A DNA stretch of 8,456 nt from Fidelibacterota bacterium (GTDB taxonomy: Bacteria; Marinisomatota; Marinisomatia; Marinisomatales; TCS56), in the NCBI GenBank assembly GCA_030634675.1, contig DAOWAH010000055.1, positions 1-8,456 on the forward strand. Reading direction: 5' to 3'. The position numbers were made by a program, and so were the translations under genes. Positions 1-7,058 of the stretch are shown piece by piece. The notes below the pieces were generated by a model. The model was not told where the DNA came from, searched no databases, and saw only the letters and a program-made list of their open reading frames with translations. Numbering within the stretch: the stretch's first letter is position 1; each line of letters opens with the position of its first letter.

Positions 1-807
1 GATTGATCGTGGTAAAAGACCAAACAAACCAGATAGAACATATTGGGCCGGTTCGCCGGGATCTAAACTACCGCCAGCATTATAATAAGGTTGGATTTTT
101 AATACACTGCCTTCCGGACTAAAGACAATCAAATCAACATAGCCATTCCGGTCATAATCAACAGTGGCCGAATAAATGAACCCGGAGCCAGACTTTAGCA
201 ACTCTGGTGTTAACTCCACAGTAACTTCCAATTCGCCATTCCTGGCCTGATTAATTATTGCCAGACTGCGCCGTGGACTGCCCAAAGAAACAATCAATTC
301 ATCGCTGCCATCACCATCACGATCAAAGACCTGTAAATTGTTACTGCGTAAATATCCCCAGCTATCTGACAGGTCTAAGGTTCGAGTGGGAATTTCGCTG
401 AAGCCGTCTTCTTCCATGTCAAATACGTAAACTACCGGACGCAGAGATTCCTCCTGGTCGGCTTCGGATATATTCAGCAGCACTACCAATTCCTGAAGAT
501 CATCACCTGTTAAATCGGCCAGATTCAAGCCAACATAGTGGCCGCTAACATCCTCAGGTAGAACAAGCTCCCATAAAGTCTGTTGAAATCCTTCACCGTC
601 AATTTCAATATGGCGAATAATTAAGGGAGAACCGAGCCCAAAGCCATTCTCCAATACGGCAAAAAATTCAGCCTGTCCATTGCTGTTGATATCAAATACA
701 CCTGAAAGATCAATAATTTTATAGTTCTGCCAGGAGGCGGAATCAGCGGCTGAGAGTTGAACTGTCAGTAATAAACAAGCCCCAAAAAAAATTTTGATAT
801 ACACCAT
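1..807 (-). CDS. Exported FG-GAP/VCBS-like repeat protein, 3'-truncated by the window edge
   Basis: The frame is open for 269 codons from ATG at 807 down to position 1, with no stop, so the C-terminus lies outside the window. Residues 1-20 look like a Sec signal peptide: a short Lys-containing start, a hydrophobic core (FFGACLLLTVQ) and a plausible cut near LSA-ADS. The mature part carries Asp-rich loops followed by hydrophobic strands, typical of FG-GAP/VCBS beta-propeller-like repeats: FDINSNGQAEFF (38-49), LADLTGDDLQELVV (96-109), FDRDGDGSDELIV (161-173) and VDYDRNGYVDLIVF (216-229). Such loops often bind calcium; that is family knowledge. An in-frame TAA lies two codons upstream of the ATG, so no earlier start exists. 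An AGGTGA Shine-Dalgarno-like string sits about 27 nt upstream, too far to serve this ATG well. The gene begins 49 bp downstream of a longer co-oriented paralogue and is probably co-transcribed with it. Its precise function and ligand are unknown. Confidence 0.85.
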   Translation of the reverse strand, partial: MVYIKIFFGACLLLTVQLSAADSASWQNYKIIDLSGVFDINSNGQAEFFAVLENGFGLGSPLIIRHIEIDGEGFQQTLWELVLPEDVSGHYVGLNLADLTGDDLQELVVLLNISEADQEESLRPVVYVFDMEEDGFSEIPTRTLDLSDSWGYLRSNNLQVFDRDGDGSDELIVSLGSPRRSLAIINQARNGELEVTVELTPELLKSGSGFIYSATVDYDRNGYVDLIVFSPEGSVLKIQPYYNAGGSLDPGEPAQYVLSGLFGLLPRSI

Positions 808-856
808 TATTTACTATCGGCCGTTACTTAATATCACCTGAAATTTGAATTAATGA

Positions 857-3718
857 TTATTGTATAGTTTCGCTACTATCCGGTAATTCAGCGTTCTTAT
901 TTTCGATCAGGCTCCATTTGGCGCCAAAGATTTCACCGCTGCTGCCATCTTTACTGGCATTAATTATCTGCAGTCCCTGACCCTGATTGAAATGCCAAAG
1001 TCCCAAGGTACTTTTACCGGTTTCCGAATCAGTTGTTGGTTCAAAATTGTTCGTATATCGTCCGGTGCCATAAATATGCAATTCATCAAGCTGGCCCGTG
1101 AAAAAATTCCAACCACCAAGATGGATCGGATTATTATTATTAGGAATTGAACCAACTGATGTGTTTTCGGCTACTAAAACACCGTTTTCATACAAGCGCA
1201 TACCAGCAGTATCCTGAACACCGGCAATATGAACCCAGCTATTCTGTGCCAGGATATTTGGTGAAATCAGGGTTACGCCGTCTGTTTCTTCGCGCGCTGT
1301 CCAAAATTCAAGGTACCCGCTATTATCAAATTTCAAATGAAATTCACCTTTTTTAGAGATGATCTGCTCTGAAATATTGGCAGCTGAAAGGAATACCCAG
1401 CTTTCTAAAGTAAGATTCCCCACTGAGAAATCATAGTTGTCATTATCATATATTTTCACATAGTCGCCCGGTTCGAAGCGCAGGGCATAATTAGGTACAA
1501 TCTGCTCTTCTCCCGCTTGACTAAGTATAGCCGTTTCAGGTGTTGATTGTTCCGAAAGTGTATCGCCGGGGCTTAGTCCTGTTGCTGCGCTGGCAAAATC
1601 CTGCTGTTCTCTGAGTTGGGTTGAAATACGCACCGGGTTGAAGGGACCAACAAAATCAAATTCGGTAATAATCTTTTTACCACCGGTAGACAGAATTTTT
1701 ACTTCTCCTCGCATAGCTTCCAGATCTCCCTGATTAAAATAAAGCGTCAGGAGATGGGCTGGATTGGTGGGGCTGGTAATTCCAATAAAAGACAACTGTG
1801 TATCGTGGGTCAAAGAGTCATCTGTGATAGTAAACTGGATTTTGTCGCCCAGTAAATCTATCCCGGTACCCTCTGGGAATCCGGAAAAGTAATATTCCGG
1901 GAATTGATATAGTTCGGGGAAAAGATCTTCCGGGCGCAGAGATTGCCGAGCAGCGTCAATTCCAGGAATAAACAACAATGTCATCAGGTTATTATCGGTA
2001 TCGTGAATGATTTTGATGGTTGTCACCGGCTGCAGAAGGACGCCCGGCGAGGTATATGAAAAACTGATTCCTTGGCCTTCCAAAATATTGGTAACATCCG
2101 CAGAAATACTATGCATCAGGCTGCGGGCGGAAGTCCGGGGGGCAAATTCGGCTGTAGTTAATCCAAACGGTGGTACACCCTCAAAGATGAAGCGCTTGTC
2201 TTTTTTGTTATCCGGAATAAGGGCGGCAACACTATACAGCTCCATTACCGAACGTTTCGTTGCACCACCGGCAATAAAGGTAACCGTATCCAAAACCAAT
2301 ACTCCAAACTCACGGATTTGCTCGGAAAGCACCGGAACAATTTGATGCCGGACGGCACCATCATCTTCGATCACTAAAACTTTTTCGCCGATCCGGTATT
2401 CAGCTTTGTAGTTAAAAAGATGAGGACCAATCTGGCGGGTAACCGGTGTCCAGGTAATTAATTCCGACTGCGGATCGAAATTAGAACCTGACGGTGGTGT
2501 CTGTAGCCATTGGAAACTGTAGAATTCGGCCGCTGAGTCAGTAGTTACACTTCTTTGAAATTGTTGTCCCAAATATATCGTGTCTTCAACTGTGACACCA
2601 AGCGGAAACACCAATTCTTCGATTTCTTCCACTTCCTGTTTGGAAACGGAAGCAATTTTGACCGGTTCGGCCCGCAGGGTGGTGTACAATCCGTTTTCTA
2701 CCCGTGCTATAATCATATTGTTGATATCATTTTCGCTGGCCGGGTCTGGCAGAATAAACAGATCAAGTCCGTTTAAGTCTGTCATTTCCAAAGCCAATTT
2801 TCCGTCGTCAACTGCCAGCACAGCCAGATCGCCGTTCCGGAAGGGTAACAGTAGTTCCTGATTTCCATCCATATTAAAATCAGTGGCCATGATCTCCGGA
2901 GCCAACAGAAATCGGGCTCCATTAATCGTTAATACATCAGCCAGGATTTCATGGGGTTCCGGTTCAAGATCATAAATAACAGTTTTCAGTAAATTGCCTT
3001 CCGGGCTAAATACCGCTAATAGTTCACGATCATCATGTAAAAATGTAGCTGTATACACGCGGCCATAGCCGTTTTTAAATAACAACGGTTGCAGATGATA
3101 CTCCCCTACAAGGCGCCAGGGCTGGGATTGAAAATCAACAGAAAAAATGAGTATTTCCCGAAGAGGGCTACCTAAGGAAATCGCCAGTCGGGAGATTCCT
3201 TCGGTATGCTTACCAAAATAGCTCAAATTACCGGGACGAATGAATTGTCCCTCCAGGCGCTCATCGGCAATAATCAACGGCACAGAAGTAAATGTATCGC
3301 CAACCCATCTGAACACATAAAGCCAGGGCTTACCAAACTCACTGCTGTTATAAGACGTCTGCAGGATACCCACTAGCTCAGGTGGTCCCTGGCCATCAAG
3401 ATTCATAATTTTAACATCTGTGAATAATCCCATACGCTCCGCCGGTGGCGCATAAGTCCAGAGCGTTTGATGGTTTTGCGCCTTATCAATCTCTACATAT
3501 TCCAAGATGGTACTTCCATCAGGTTGGCGAACGACTAAAAGTAATTCACTTAAACCATCCTGATCCAAATCATAGGTTCCATCGATATGCAATACTGATT
3601 TAGGCTTACCCATCAGATTTGCTGGCATAGCGCAAATTGCGAGTAATAATATAAACACCAATGCCCGGGCGTAATTGGTGATTGTGTATGTAGTTGTAAA
3701 AATGTGGGTTTTACGCAT
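857..3718 (-). CDS. Large exported multidomain protein: FG-GAP-like repeats, Ig-like (He_PIG-type) domain, C-terminal LamG domain
   Basis: A 953-aa protein. Residues 1-37 form a signal peptide with hydrophobic core ALVFILLLAICA; there is no proper lipobox. Residues 45-300 hold Asp-rich FG-GAP-like repeats, the clearest being YDLDQDGLSELLLV (49-62), MNLDGQGPPELVGI (105-118) and TDFNMDGNQELLL (279-291). Residues 376-445 resemble a putative Ig/He_PIG domain, with the signature FDPQSELITWTP (414-425). Residues 455-705 match nothing I recognise. A low-complexity Ser/Thr/Glu/Gln linker (705-740) leads to a LamG/concanavalin-like domain (743-885) with LTLESWVFL, WVHIAGV, RLYENGVLVA and FTGQLDELHIYG. 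A further LGLWHFNQGQG segment (905-915) often accompanies LamG in FCB proteins. There is no LPXTG, PEP-CTERM or obvious T9SS C-terminal domain. ATG 3718 is the most upstream start, because a TAA precedes it in frame; no Shine-Dalgarno is close. It is likely a secreted or surface binding/adhesion-type protein, and the first gene of a two-gene minus-strand unit. Confidence 0.85.
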   Translation of the reverse strand: MRKTHIFTTTYTITNYARALVFILLLAICAMPANLMGKPKSVLHIDGTYDLDQDGLSELLLVVRQPDGSTILEYVEIDKAQNHQTLWTYAPPAERMGLFTDVKIMNLDGQGPPELVGILQTSYNSSEFGKPWLYVFRWVGDTFTSVPLIIADERLEGQFIRPGNLSYFGKHTEGISRLAISLGSPLREILIFSVDFQSQPWRLVGEYHLQPLLFKNGYGRVYTATFLHDDRELLAVFSPEGNLLKTVIYDLEPEPHEILADVLTINGARFLLAPEIMATDFNMDGNQELLLPFRNGDLAVLAVDDGKLALEMTDLNGLDLFILPDPASENDINNMIIARVENGLYTTLRAEPVKIASVSKQEVEEIEELVFPLGVTVEDTIYLGQQFQRSVTTDSAAEFYSFQWLQTPPSGSNFDPQSELITWTPVTRQIGPHLFNYKAEYRIGEKVLVIEDDGAVRHQIVPVLSEQIREFGVLVLDTVTFIAGGATKRSVMELYSVAALIPDNKKDKRFIFEGVPPFGLTTAEFAPRTSARSLMHSISADVTNILEGQGISFSYTSPGVLLQPVTTIKIIHDTDNNLMTLLFIPGIDAARQSLRPEDLFPELYQFPEYYFSGFPEGTGIDLLGDKIQFTITDDSLTHDTQLSFIGITSPTNPAHLLTLYFNQGDLEAMRGEVKILSTGGKKIITEFDFVGPFNPVRISTQLREQQDFASAATGLSPGDTLSEQSTPETAILSQAGEEQIVPNYALRFEPGDYVKIYDNDNYDFSVGNLTLESWVFLSAANISEQIISKKGEFHLKFDNSGYLEFWTAREETDGVTLISPNILAQNSWVHIAGVQDTAGMRLYENGVLVAENTSVGSIPNNNNPIHLGGWNFFTGQLDELHIYGTGRYTNNFEPTTDSETGKSTLGLWHFNQGQGLQIINASKDGSSGEIFGAKWSLIENKNAELPDSSETIQ

Positions 3719-3798
3719 ATTAATATTGATCGCTATTTAATAAGTTTGTTGTATCGATCTCCCTTTACCTCTAAAGACAAGTAAATATAGGGTAGTGC

Positions 3799-3815
3799 CC
3801 TTGAATAATACAAGG
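3799..3815. repeat. Inverted repeat CCTTG-N7-CAAGG, possible operator
   Basis: The sequence CCTTGAATAATACAAGG has perfect 5-bp arms around a 7-bp AT spacer. It lies in a divergent intergenic region, and its AT core overlaps a possible minus-strand -10 (TATTAT), which is where a repressor site would be placed. Arms of this length arise easily by chance, so the operator reading is an inference. Confidence 0.3.
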
Positions 3816-3818
3816 AAA

Positions 3819-3829
3819 AGACCGGGTCT
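3819..3829. repeat. Near-palindrome AGACC-g-GGTCT, possible operator half-sites
   Basis: AGACC and GGTCT are perfect inverted arms around one central base. It starts 4 bp after the preceding dyad and is a GC-rich island in an AT-rich intergenic region. This could be a regulator site; no regulator gene is in the window to pair with it. Confidence 0.25.
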
Positions 3830-3931
3830 GAAATATTCAATTAATTTGGACAAAAAAAGGATTAATTTTAACCGTTTTAATTTCCATTAAGATACAATAA
3901 ATTACTTTACTTTCTTCACTCATTCAACAAT

Positions 3932-3938
3932 GGAAGGG
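3932..3938 (+). promoter_or_regulatory. Shine-Dalgarno for the beta-barrel gene
   Basis: GGAAGGG ends 4 nt before the ATG at 3943. It supports that ATG over an out-of-frame ATG at 3930 that overlaps the site. Confidence 0.5.
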
Positions 3939-3942
3939 TTGC

Positions 3943-4677
3943 ATGAAAACCTTATTATGTGTTTTGATTGCGTTTTTATCATTCGGTGCCGGTCAGGATG
4001 ATTTATATCCCCTGGAGGATTATTCTGGCAGCGGAATTGGCTATAGTCCGATTTTCCTAAATCTTGATTATACTTCCATTGGCCTGCTTGACAGCTTAGT
4101 TAATCTTGGTCTTACCCGAACTCAATTCGGTGTTCCTTTCGTTATCCATGGCGGTGAGGGCTTTGCCCACATGGCCGGTCATTGGCGTTTGGGTGGATAT
4201 GCCGGATTGGGTGTATCGCGCATCAGTTCGATGGACACAACCAATGCGGTCAACAAATCAATTGAAGCCACACTTGCGATCATGATCGGTGCCGCTACAG
4301 TTGAATACGCTGTTCCTCTGTTTCGGGATCTGGAAATATCGGCCGGTGTGATGGTGGGTCTTGGACGTGTGAATCTCTTGCTTAGCCAAAGTCCTGGTTC
4401 TCCAAACTGGAGCGATCAGTTCACAATTGTCTATGGCAATGCAATTACAGTTGCCCATTCAACCAGTCTATCCGGTGTGTTTTTTAACATGCAGCCATAT
4501 ATGACCCTTAAGTGGCAAATATTAAACCGGATGGGTCTTCGTATCAGTGTTGGTTTTAATAAAGGTACAGTTGAGGCCGGGCGCTGGATACTGAACGGCC
4601 GCGAACCCATCAGCAATGCACCCGAGTCCGTATTTCAGGGGATAGCAATACGCACCATGCTGTATCTGGGGCTATAG
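3943..4677 (+). CDS. Predicted outer-membrane beta-barrel protein, unassigned family
   Basis: A 244-aa protein with a clear signal peptide (MKTLLCVLIAFLSFGAG, likely cut near residue 17). The rest is rich in Gly, aromatic residues and alternating polar/hydrophobic stretches, consistent with amphipathic beta strands. Examples are WRLGGYAGLGVSRIS (81-95), LEISAGVMVGLGRVNLLL (130-147), FNMQPYMTLKWQIL (181-194) and MGLRISVGFNKG (197-208), with a final strand FQGIAIRTMLYLGL (231-244). It lacks a C-terminal Phe/Tyr, although Tyr241 is close. The length would suit a small 8-10-stranded barrel. I do not recognise a specific family or substrate. A good Shine-Dalgarno precedes the ATG. It is followed 46 bp later by the ctpA ATG in the same direction and could share its transcript. 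A soluble periplasmic beta protein is the main alternative. Confidence 0.75.
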   Translation: MKTLLCVLIAFLSFGAGQDDLYPLEDYSGSGIGYSPIFLNLDYTSIGLLDSLVNLGLTRTQFGVPFVIHGGEGFAHMAGHWRLGGYAGLGVSRISSMDTTNAVNKSIEATLAIMIGAATVEYAVPLFRDLEISAGVMVGLGRVNLLLSQSPGSPNWSDQFTIVYGNAITVAHSTSLSGVFFNMQPYMTLKWQILNRMGLRISVGFNKGTVEAGRWILNGREPISNAPESVFQGIAIRTMLYLGL

Positions 4678-4687
4678 AATTTACTAG

Positions 4688-4717
4688 TGAACAAACCCTA
4701 CCTAAACATTGTATAAT
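4688..4717 (+). promoter_or_regulatory. Candidate sigma70-type promoter immediately upstream of ctpA
   Basis: A perfect TATAAT lies at 4712-4717, with a 4/6 match to TTGACA (TGAACA, 4688-4693) 18 bp upstream. Only 6 nt separate TATAAT from the ATG at 4724, so initiation at the usual distance would start on or next to the A of the ATG and give a leaderless or near-leaderless mRNA. No strong Shine-Dalgarno is present (only GAG at 4719-4721), which fits. A chance TATAAT in AT-rich sequence remains possible. Confidence 0.4.
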
Positions 4718-4723
4718 CGAGAT

Positions 4724-6346
4724 ATGAAACAAGCTCCTAAAAAAATCTATAAGTTGGTTATTATACTACTCATTTGTGCCTTCTTCGCCGGTCTATTACC
4801 AGTAACACGGTTATTATATTCCAAAGATCGGTCCATCTATCAAACGATGAAGACCAATATGGCTGTGCTGAACCAGATTATCCGGGTCATTAATGAGTTA
4901 TATTTTGAGCCCGTAGAGTGGGATGATCTTTGGGATGGAGCCTATCAGGGACTAATGAATAAACTTGACCCACACTCGGTATACATACCATCAAAACAAC
5001 AAGAAGAAATCGCCGAGTTATTTCAGGGAAAATTTCAAGGTATTGGAATCGAATTTGATATTTTACATGGCTATATCACCGTGATTTCTCCTGTCGCCGA
5101 TAGTCCGGCCGAACGGGTGGGTTTACAATCCGGGGACCAAATAATCGAAATCGACGGTGAAGATGCTTATCAAATCACCCGGGAAGAAGTTTTTCGAAAA
5201 TTGCGTGGCACTAAAGGTAGCGCCGTTGAAATTACGGTGAGTCGCCTGGGGCTTGACCAACCTTTTAAGGTAGTGATAATCCGTGACGATATTCCGATCT
5301 ATAGCATTCGCGCAGCAATAATGTTGGATGACAGTACCGGCTATATTGTTCTGGCCCGCTTTTCTGCTACTACCATCGATGAACTTCGCAAAGCGATTAG
5401 TAAACTGGAAAATGAAGGTATGCGGCGTTTGGTATTCGATCTGCGCAATAATGGTGGAGGATATCTAGAGCAGGCTGCGGAAGTGGCTAACATGTTCATC
5501 GCCCGTCGTGATACGTTAGTTTACACAGTTGGCAAGCGCCGTGAAATGAATCAGGTTTTTATAGCTGATCCGCATAAAGGCCGGGAGGATTTTCCCCTAA
5601 TTGTGTTACTAAATCGGGGATCTGCCAGCGCCAGTGAAATTGTTGCAGGCGCTATCCAAGACTTGGATCGCGGTTTAATAGTAGGAGAAACTAGTTTTGG
5701 AAAAGGCTTGGTGCAGCGGCAATTAACACTTGATAATGGATCTGCACTGCGTGTAACAATTGCCAGATATTATACACCCAGTGGTCGGTTAATTCAACGA
5801 CCCTATAAAAATGGCAATATTCGCGATTATTATAGTGGCTTAATGGATAAAGACCGGGAAGCGCAAATAGATTCTTTGTTAGCGACACGGCCCAAGTATT
5901 ATACACGTGCAAATCGTATTGTATACGGCGGTGGTGGTATTACACCCGATTTGCACATACCCTGGGAATTGGATATAAACTCAGCCAACCGTGCCCTTCT
6001 CATCAATCCCAAGCGTCCCATGTTCAACTGGGGAGCACTTTTCCTGAGTGAGCACAAAGATGAGCTAAGAGATTATCACAGCTTTCAAATCAATTGGACC
6101 TTATCAGATGATCAATTCAATTCTTTTCTAACTTACCTGGAAGAAGAGGATATTAAATATGATTCCTTGGCGGTTGAACAGGATAAAGACTATCTGAAAA
6201 ACATGTTGAAAGCCGAGATCGCGGGCTCTAATTGGGGAAACGACGAAGAATCGGGTATTCGCAGAATCTATGATAACCAGGTTATGGGGGCACTAAACTA
6301 TTTTGATGAAGCAGCCGCCTTTATTTCTAATGTGGTAGCTAATTAA
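4724..6346 (+). CDS. ctpA: Carboxyl-terminal processing protease (S41 family, PDZ-containing)
   Basis: A 540-aa S41A endopeptidase that cleaves proteins near their C-termini in the periplasm. Residues 10-26 form an N-terminal membrane anchor or signal (KLVIILLICAFFAGLLP). A PDZ domain spans about 102-190, with the GKFQGIGIEF loop and SPAERVGLQSGDQIIEIDG. The protease core follows, with LVFDLRNNGGGYLEQA (236-251), the nucleophile motif NRGSASASE (catalytic Ser about residue 302) and GETSFGKGLVQ (general-base Lys about 327). The 25-residue Ser-Lys spacing matches known CtpA/Prc proteases, so the enzyme should be active. A C-terminal extension of about 125 residues follows GGGGITPDLHIPWE, as is common in FCB-group homologues. 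I prefer ATG 4724 to the in-frame TTG at 4709, because ATG directly precedes the Lys-rich signal start and TATAAT lies between the two. It is followed 86 bp later by exbB. Confidence 0.93.
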   Translation: MKQAPKKIYKLVIILLICAFFAGLLPVTRLLYSKDRSIYQTMKTNMAVLNQIIRVINELYFEPVEWDDLWDGAYQGLMNKLDPHSVYIPSKQQEEIAELFQGKFQGIGIEFDILHGYITVISPVADSPAERVGLQSGDQIIEIDGEDAYQITREEVFRKLRGTKGSAVEITVSRLGLDQPFKVVIIRDDIPIYSIRAAIMLDDSTGYIVLARFSATTIDELRKAISKLENEGMRRLVFDLRNNGGGYLEQAAEVANMFIARRDTLVYTVGKRREMNQVFIADPHKGREDFPLIVLLNRGSASASEIVAGAIQDLDRGLIVGETSFGKGLVQRQLTLDNGSALRVTIARYYTPSGRLIQRPYKNGNIRDYYSGLMDKDREAQIDSLLATRPKYYTRANRIVYGGGGITPDLHIPWELDINSANRALLINPKRPMFNWGALFLSEHKDELRDYHSFQINWTLSDDQFNSFLTYLEEEDIKYDSLAVEQDKDYLKNMLKAEIAGSNWGNDEESGIRRIYDNQVMGALNYFDEAAAFISNVVAN

Positions 6347-6349
6347 TTA

Positions 6350-6398
6350 TTGACAGCAACATGGTTTGTTGACAAGTCTTTTCTTTCTGTAATAACTT
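6350..6398 (+). promoter_or_regulatory. Candidate promoter region for exbB with two TTGACA boxes
   Basis: Two exact TTGACA hexamers occur 19 bp apart, at 6350-6355 and 6369-6374, in the 86-bp gap before exbB. Below the second one, TAATAA (6390-6395, 15-bp spacing) or TAACTT (6393-6398, 18-bp spacing) could be the -10; neither is a good match. No terminator hairpin is visible in the gap, so read-through from ctpA is also possible. Confidence 0.35.
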
Positions 6399-6422
6399 TC
6401 ATTCTTGGAATTGTAACCATAC

Positions 6423-6427
6423 GGAGG
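6423..6427 (+). promoter_or_regulatory. Strong Shine-Dalgarno for exbB
   Basis: GGAGG sits 5 nt upstream of ATG 6433 (sequence acGGAGGaataaATG). It is the strongest translation signal in the window and fixes the exbB start. Confidence 0.75.
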
Positions 6428-6432
6428 AATAA

Positions 6433-7050
6433 ATGGTAAATTACTTCTTGGCAGGCGGACTGTTCATGTACCCGATTCTCGGGTTCTTCATCTTTGGATT
6501 AGCTTTTGCATTCGAACGGCTGTTTACTCTTACTATGTCATCGATCAATACAAAAAAGTTCCTGAAGGAAGTCAATGAAACATTAGAGTCCGGCGGAGTG
6601 GATGAAGCTATTGAGCTTTGCAATAAAACACGAGGACCGGTGGCTGAAGTTTTTCATGCCGGTTTAAATCGTGTGCACCGTGGAATTGCAGAAACAGAGA
6701 AGGCTATCCAGAATGCCGGTTCATTGGAAATGGCTTTTCTGGAAAAGAACATGATCTGGTTAAATGTCACGATTACGGTTGCCCCGATGCTTGGGTTTAC
6801 AGGTACCGTCGTTGGTATGATCAAAGCCTTTGACGATATTAAAAAAATGAATAATATTTCACCAGCAGTTGTGGCCGACGGTATATCGATGGCTTTATTG
6901 ACTACCGCCTTCGGTCTAGTTGTAGCTATTATTATCTCATTCTTTCAAAGCTTCTTTGTTTCACGCATTGATAAGCTGATCCTTGACATGGAAGAAAATT
7001 CGGTTTTGCTGATCGATCATCTGGTTGAGCTCGAGAACCCAAATAAGTAG
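6433..7050 (+). CDS. exbB: MotA/TolQ/ExbB proton channel family protein
   Basis: A 205-aa inner-membrane protein of the ExbB/TolQ type, which forms the pentameric proton-conducting ring around ExbD and uses the proton-motive force to drive TonB. Three membrane segments are visible: residues 10-27 (LFMYPILGFFIFGLAFAF), about 110-131 and about 148-176. Between the first and second lies a cytoplasmic helical region (34-108) with many charged residues. The hallmark motif APMLGFTGTVVGMIKAF (117-133) and the third-helix motif ISMALLTTAFGLVVAI (151-166) are intact. It is the first gene of a tight cluster with two exbD genes and a tonB-like gene, which favours ExbB over TolQ or MotA, although a TolQ-like role cannot be excluded. 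Length is normal for the short, three-helix ExbB subgroup. Confidence 0.93.
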   Translation: MVNYFLAGGLFMYPILGFFIFGLAFAFERLFTLTMSSINTKKFLKEVNETLESGGVDEAIELCNKTRGPVAEVFHAGLNRVHRGIAETEKAIQNAGSLEMAFLEKNMIWLNVTITVAPMLGFTGTVVGMIKAFDDIKKMNNISPAVVADGISMALLTTAFGLVVAIIISFFQSFFVSRIDKLILDMEENSVLLIDHLVELENPNK

Positions 7051-7058
7051 TAAAACCA

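Larger units (their letters stand above)
3719..3942. other. Divergent intergenic region between the repeat-protein pair and the beta-barrel gene
   Basis: This 224-bp AT-rich gap separates two divergently oriented genes and must hold the promoter of at least one. I see no ORF and no RNA gene in it. It contains two short dyads (3799-3815 and 3819-3829, listed separately). On the plus side, TACAAT at 3893-3898 is a possible -10 box about 45 nt before the 3943 start, but no good -35 precedes it. On the minus side, TATTAT (complement of 3805-3810) is a possible -10 with only a weak upstream hexamer. Neither is strong enough to annotate as a promoter. Confidence 0.6.

Noticed and set aside
775..807. 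Possible lipoprotein signal in the shorter repeat protein (FGAC)
   Set aside because: Only about ten residues precede the Cys and position -3 is Phe; the hydrophobic core continues past it to a better cut site near LSA-ADS.
808..856. Terminator or promoter between the two minus-strand genes
   Set aside because: No GC-rich hairpin with a T run and no paired -35/-10 are visible in the 49 bp; the genes are more simply read as co-transcribed.
857..1010. Type IX secretion or other C-terminal sorting domain on the LamG protein
   Set aside because: The end is a LamG-associated WHFNQGQG segment followed by a polar tail; there is no typical sorting-domain pattern, LPXTG or hydrophobic PEP-CTERM tail.
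2007..2345. 112-codon plus-strand open frame inside the large minus-strand gene
   Set aside because: It lies fully within a well-supported multidomain gene, has no recognisable domain or ribosome site, and its composition looks like an antisense shadow.
3605..3718. Possible lipoprotein signal in the large exported protein (LAIC)
   Set aside because: The residue before Cys is Ile, whereas a lipobox needs Gly, Ala or Ser; an ordinary signal peptide fits better.
4709..4723. TTG start giving a five-residue longer CtpA
   Set aside because: The extension (MYNRD) adds nothing to the signal peptide, has no Shine-Dalgarno and overlaps a perfect TATAAT; ATG 4724 is the simpler start.
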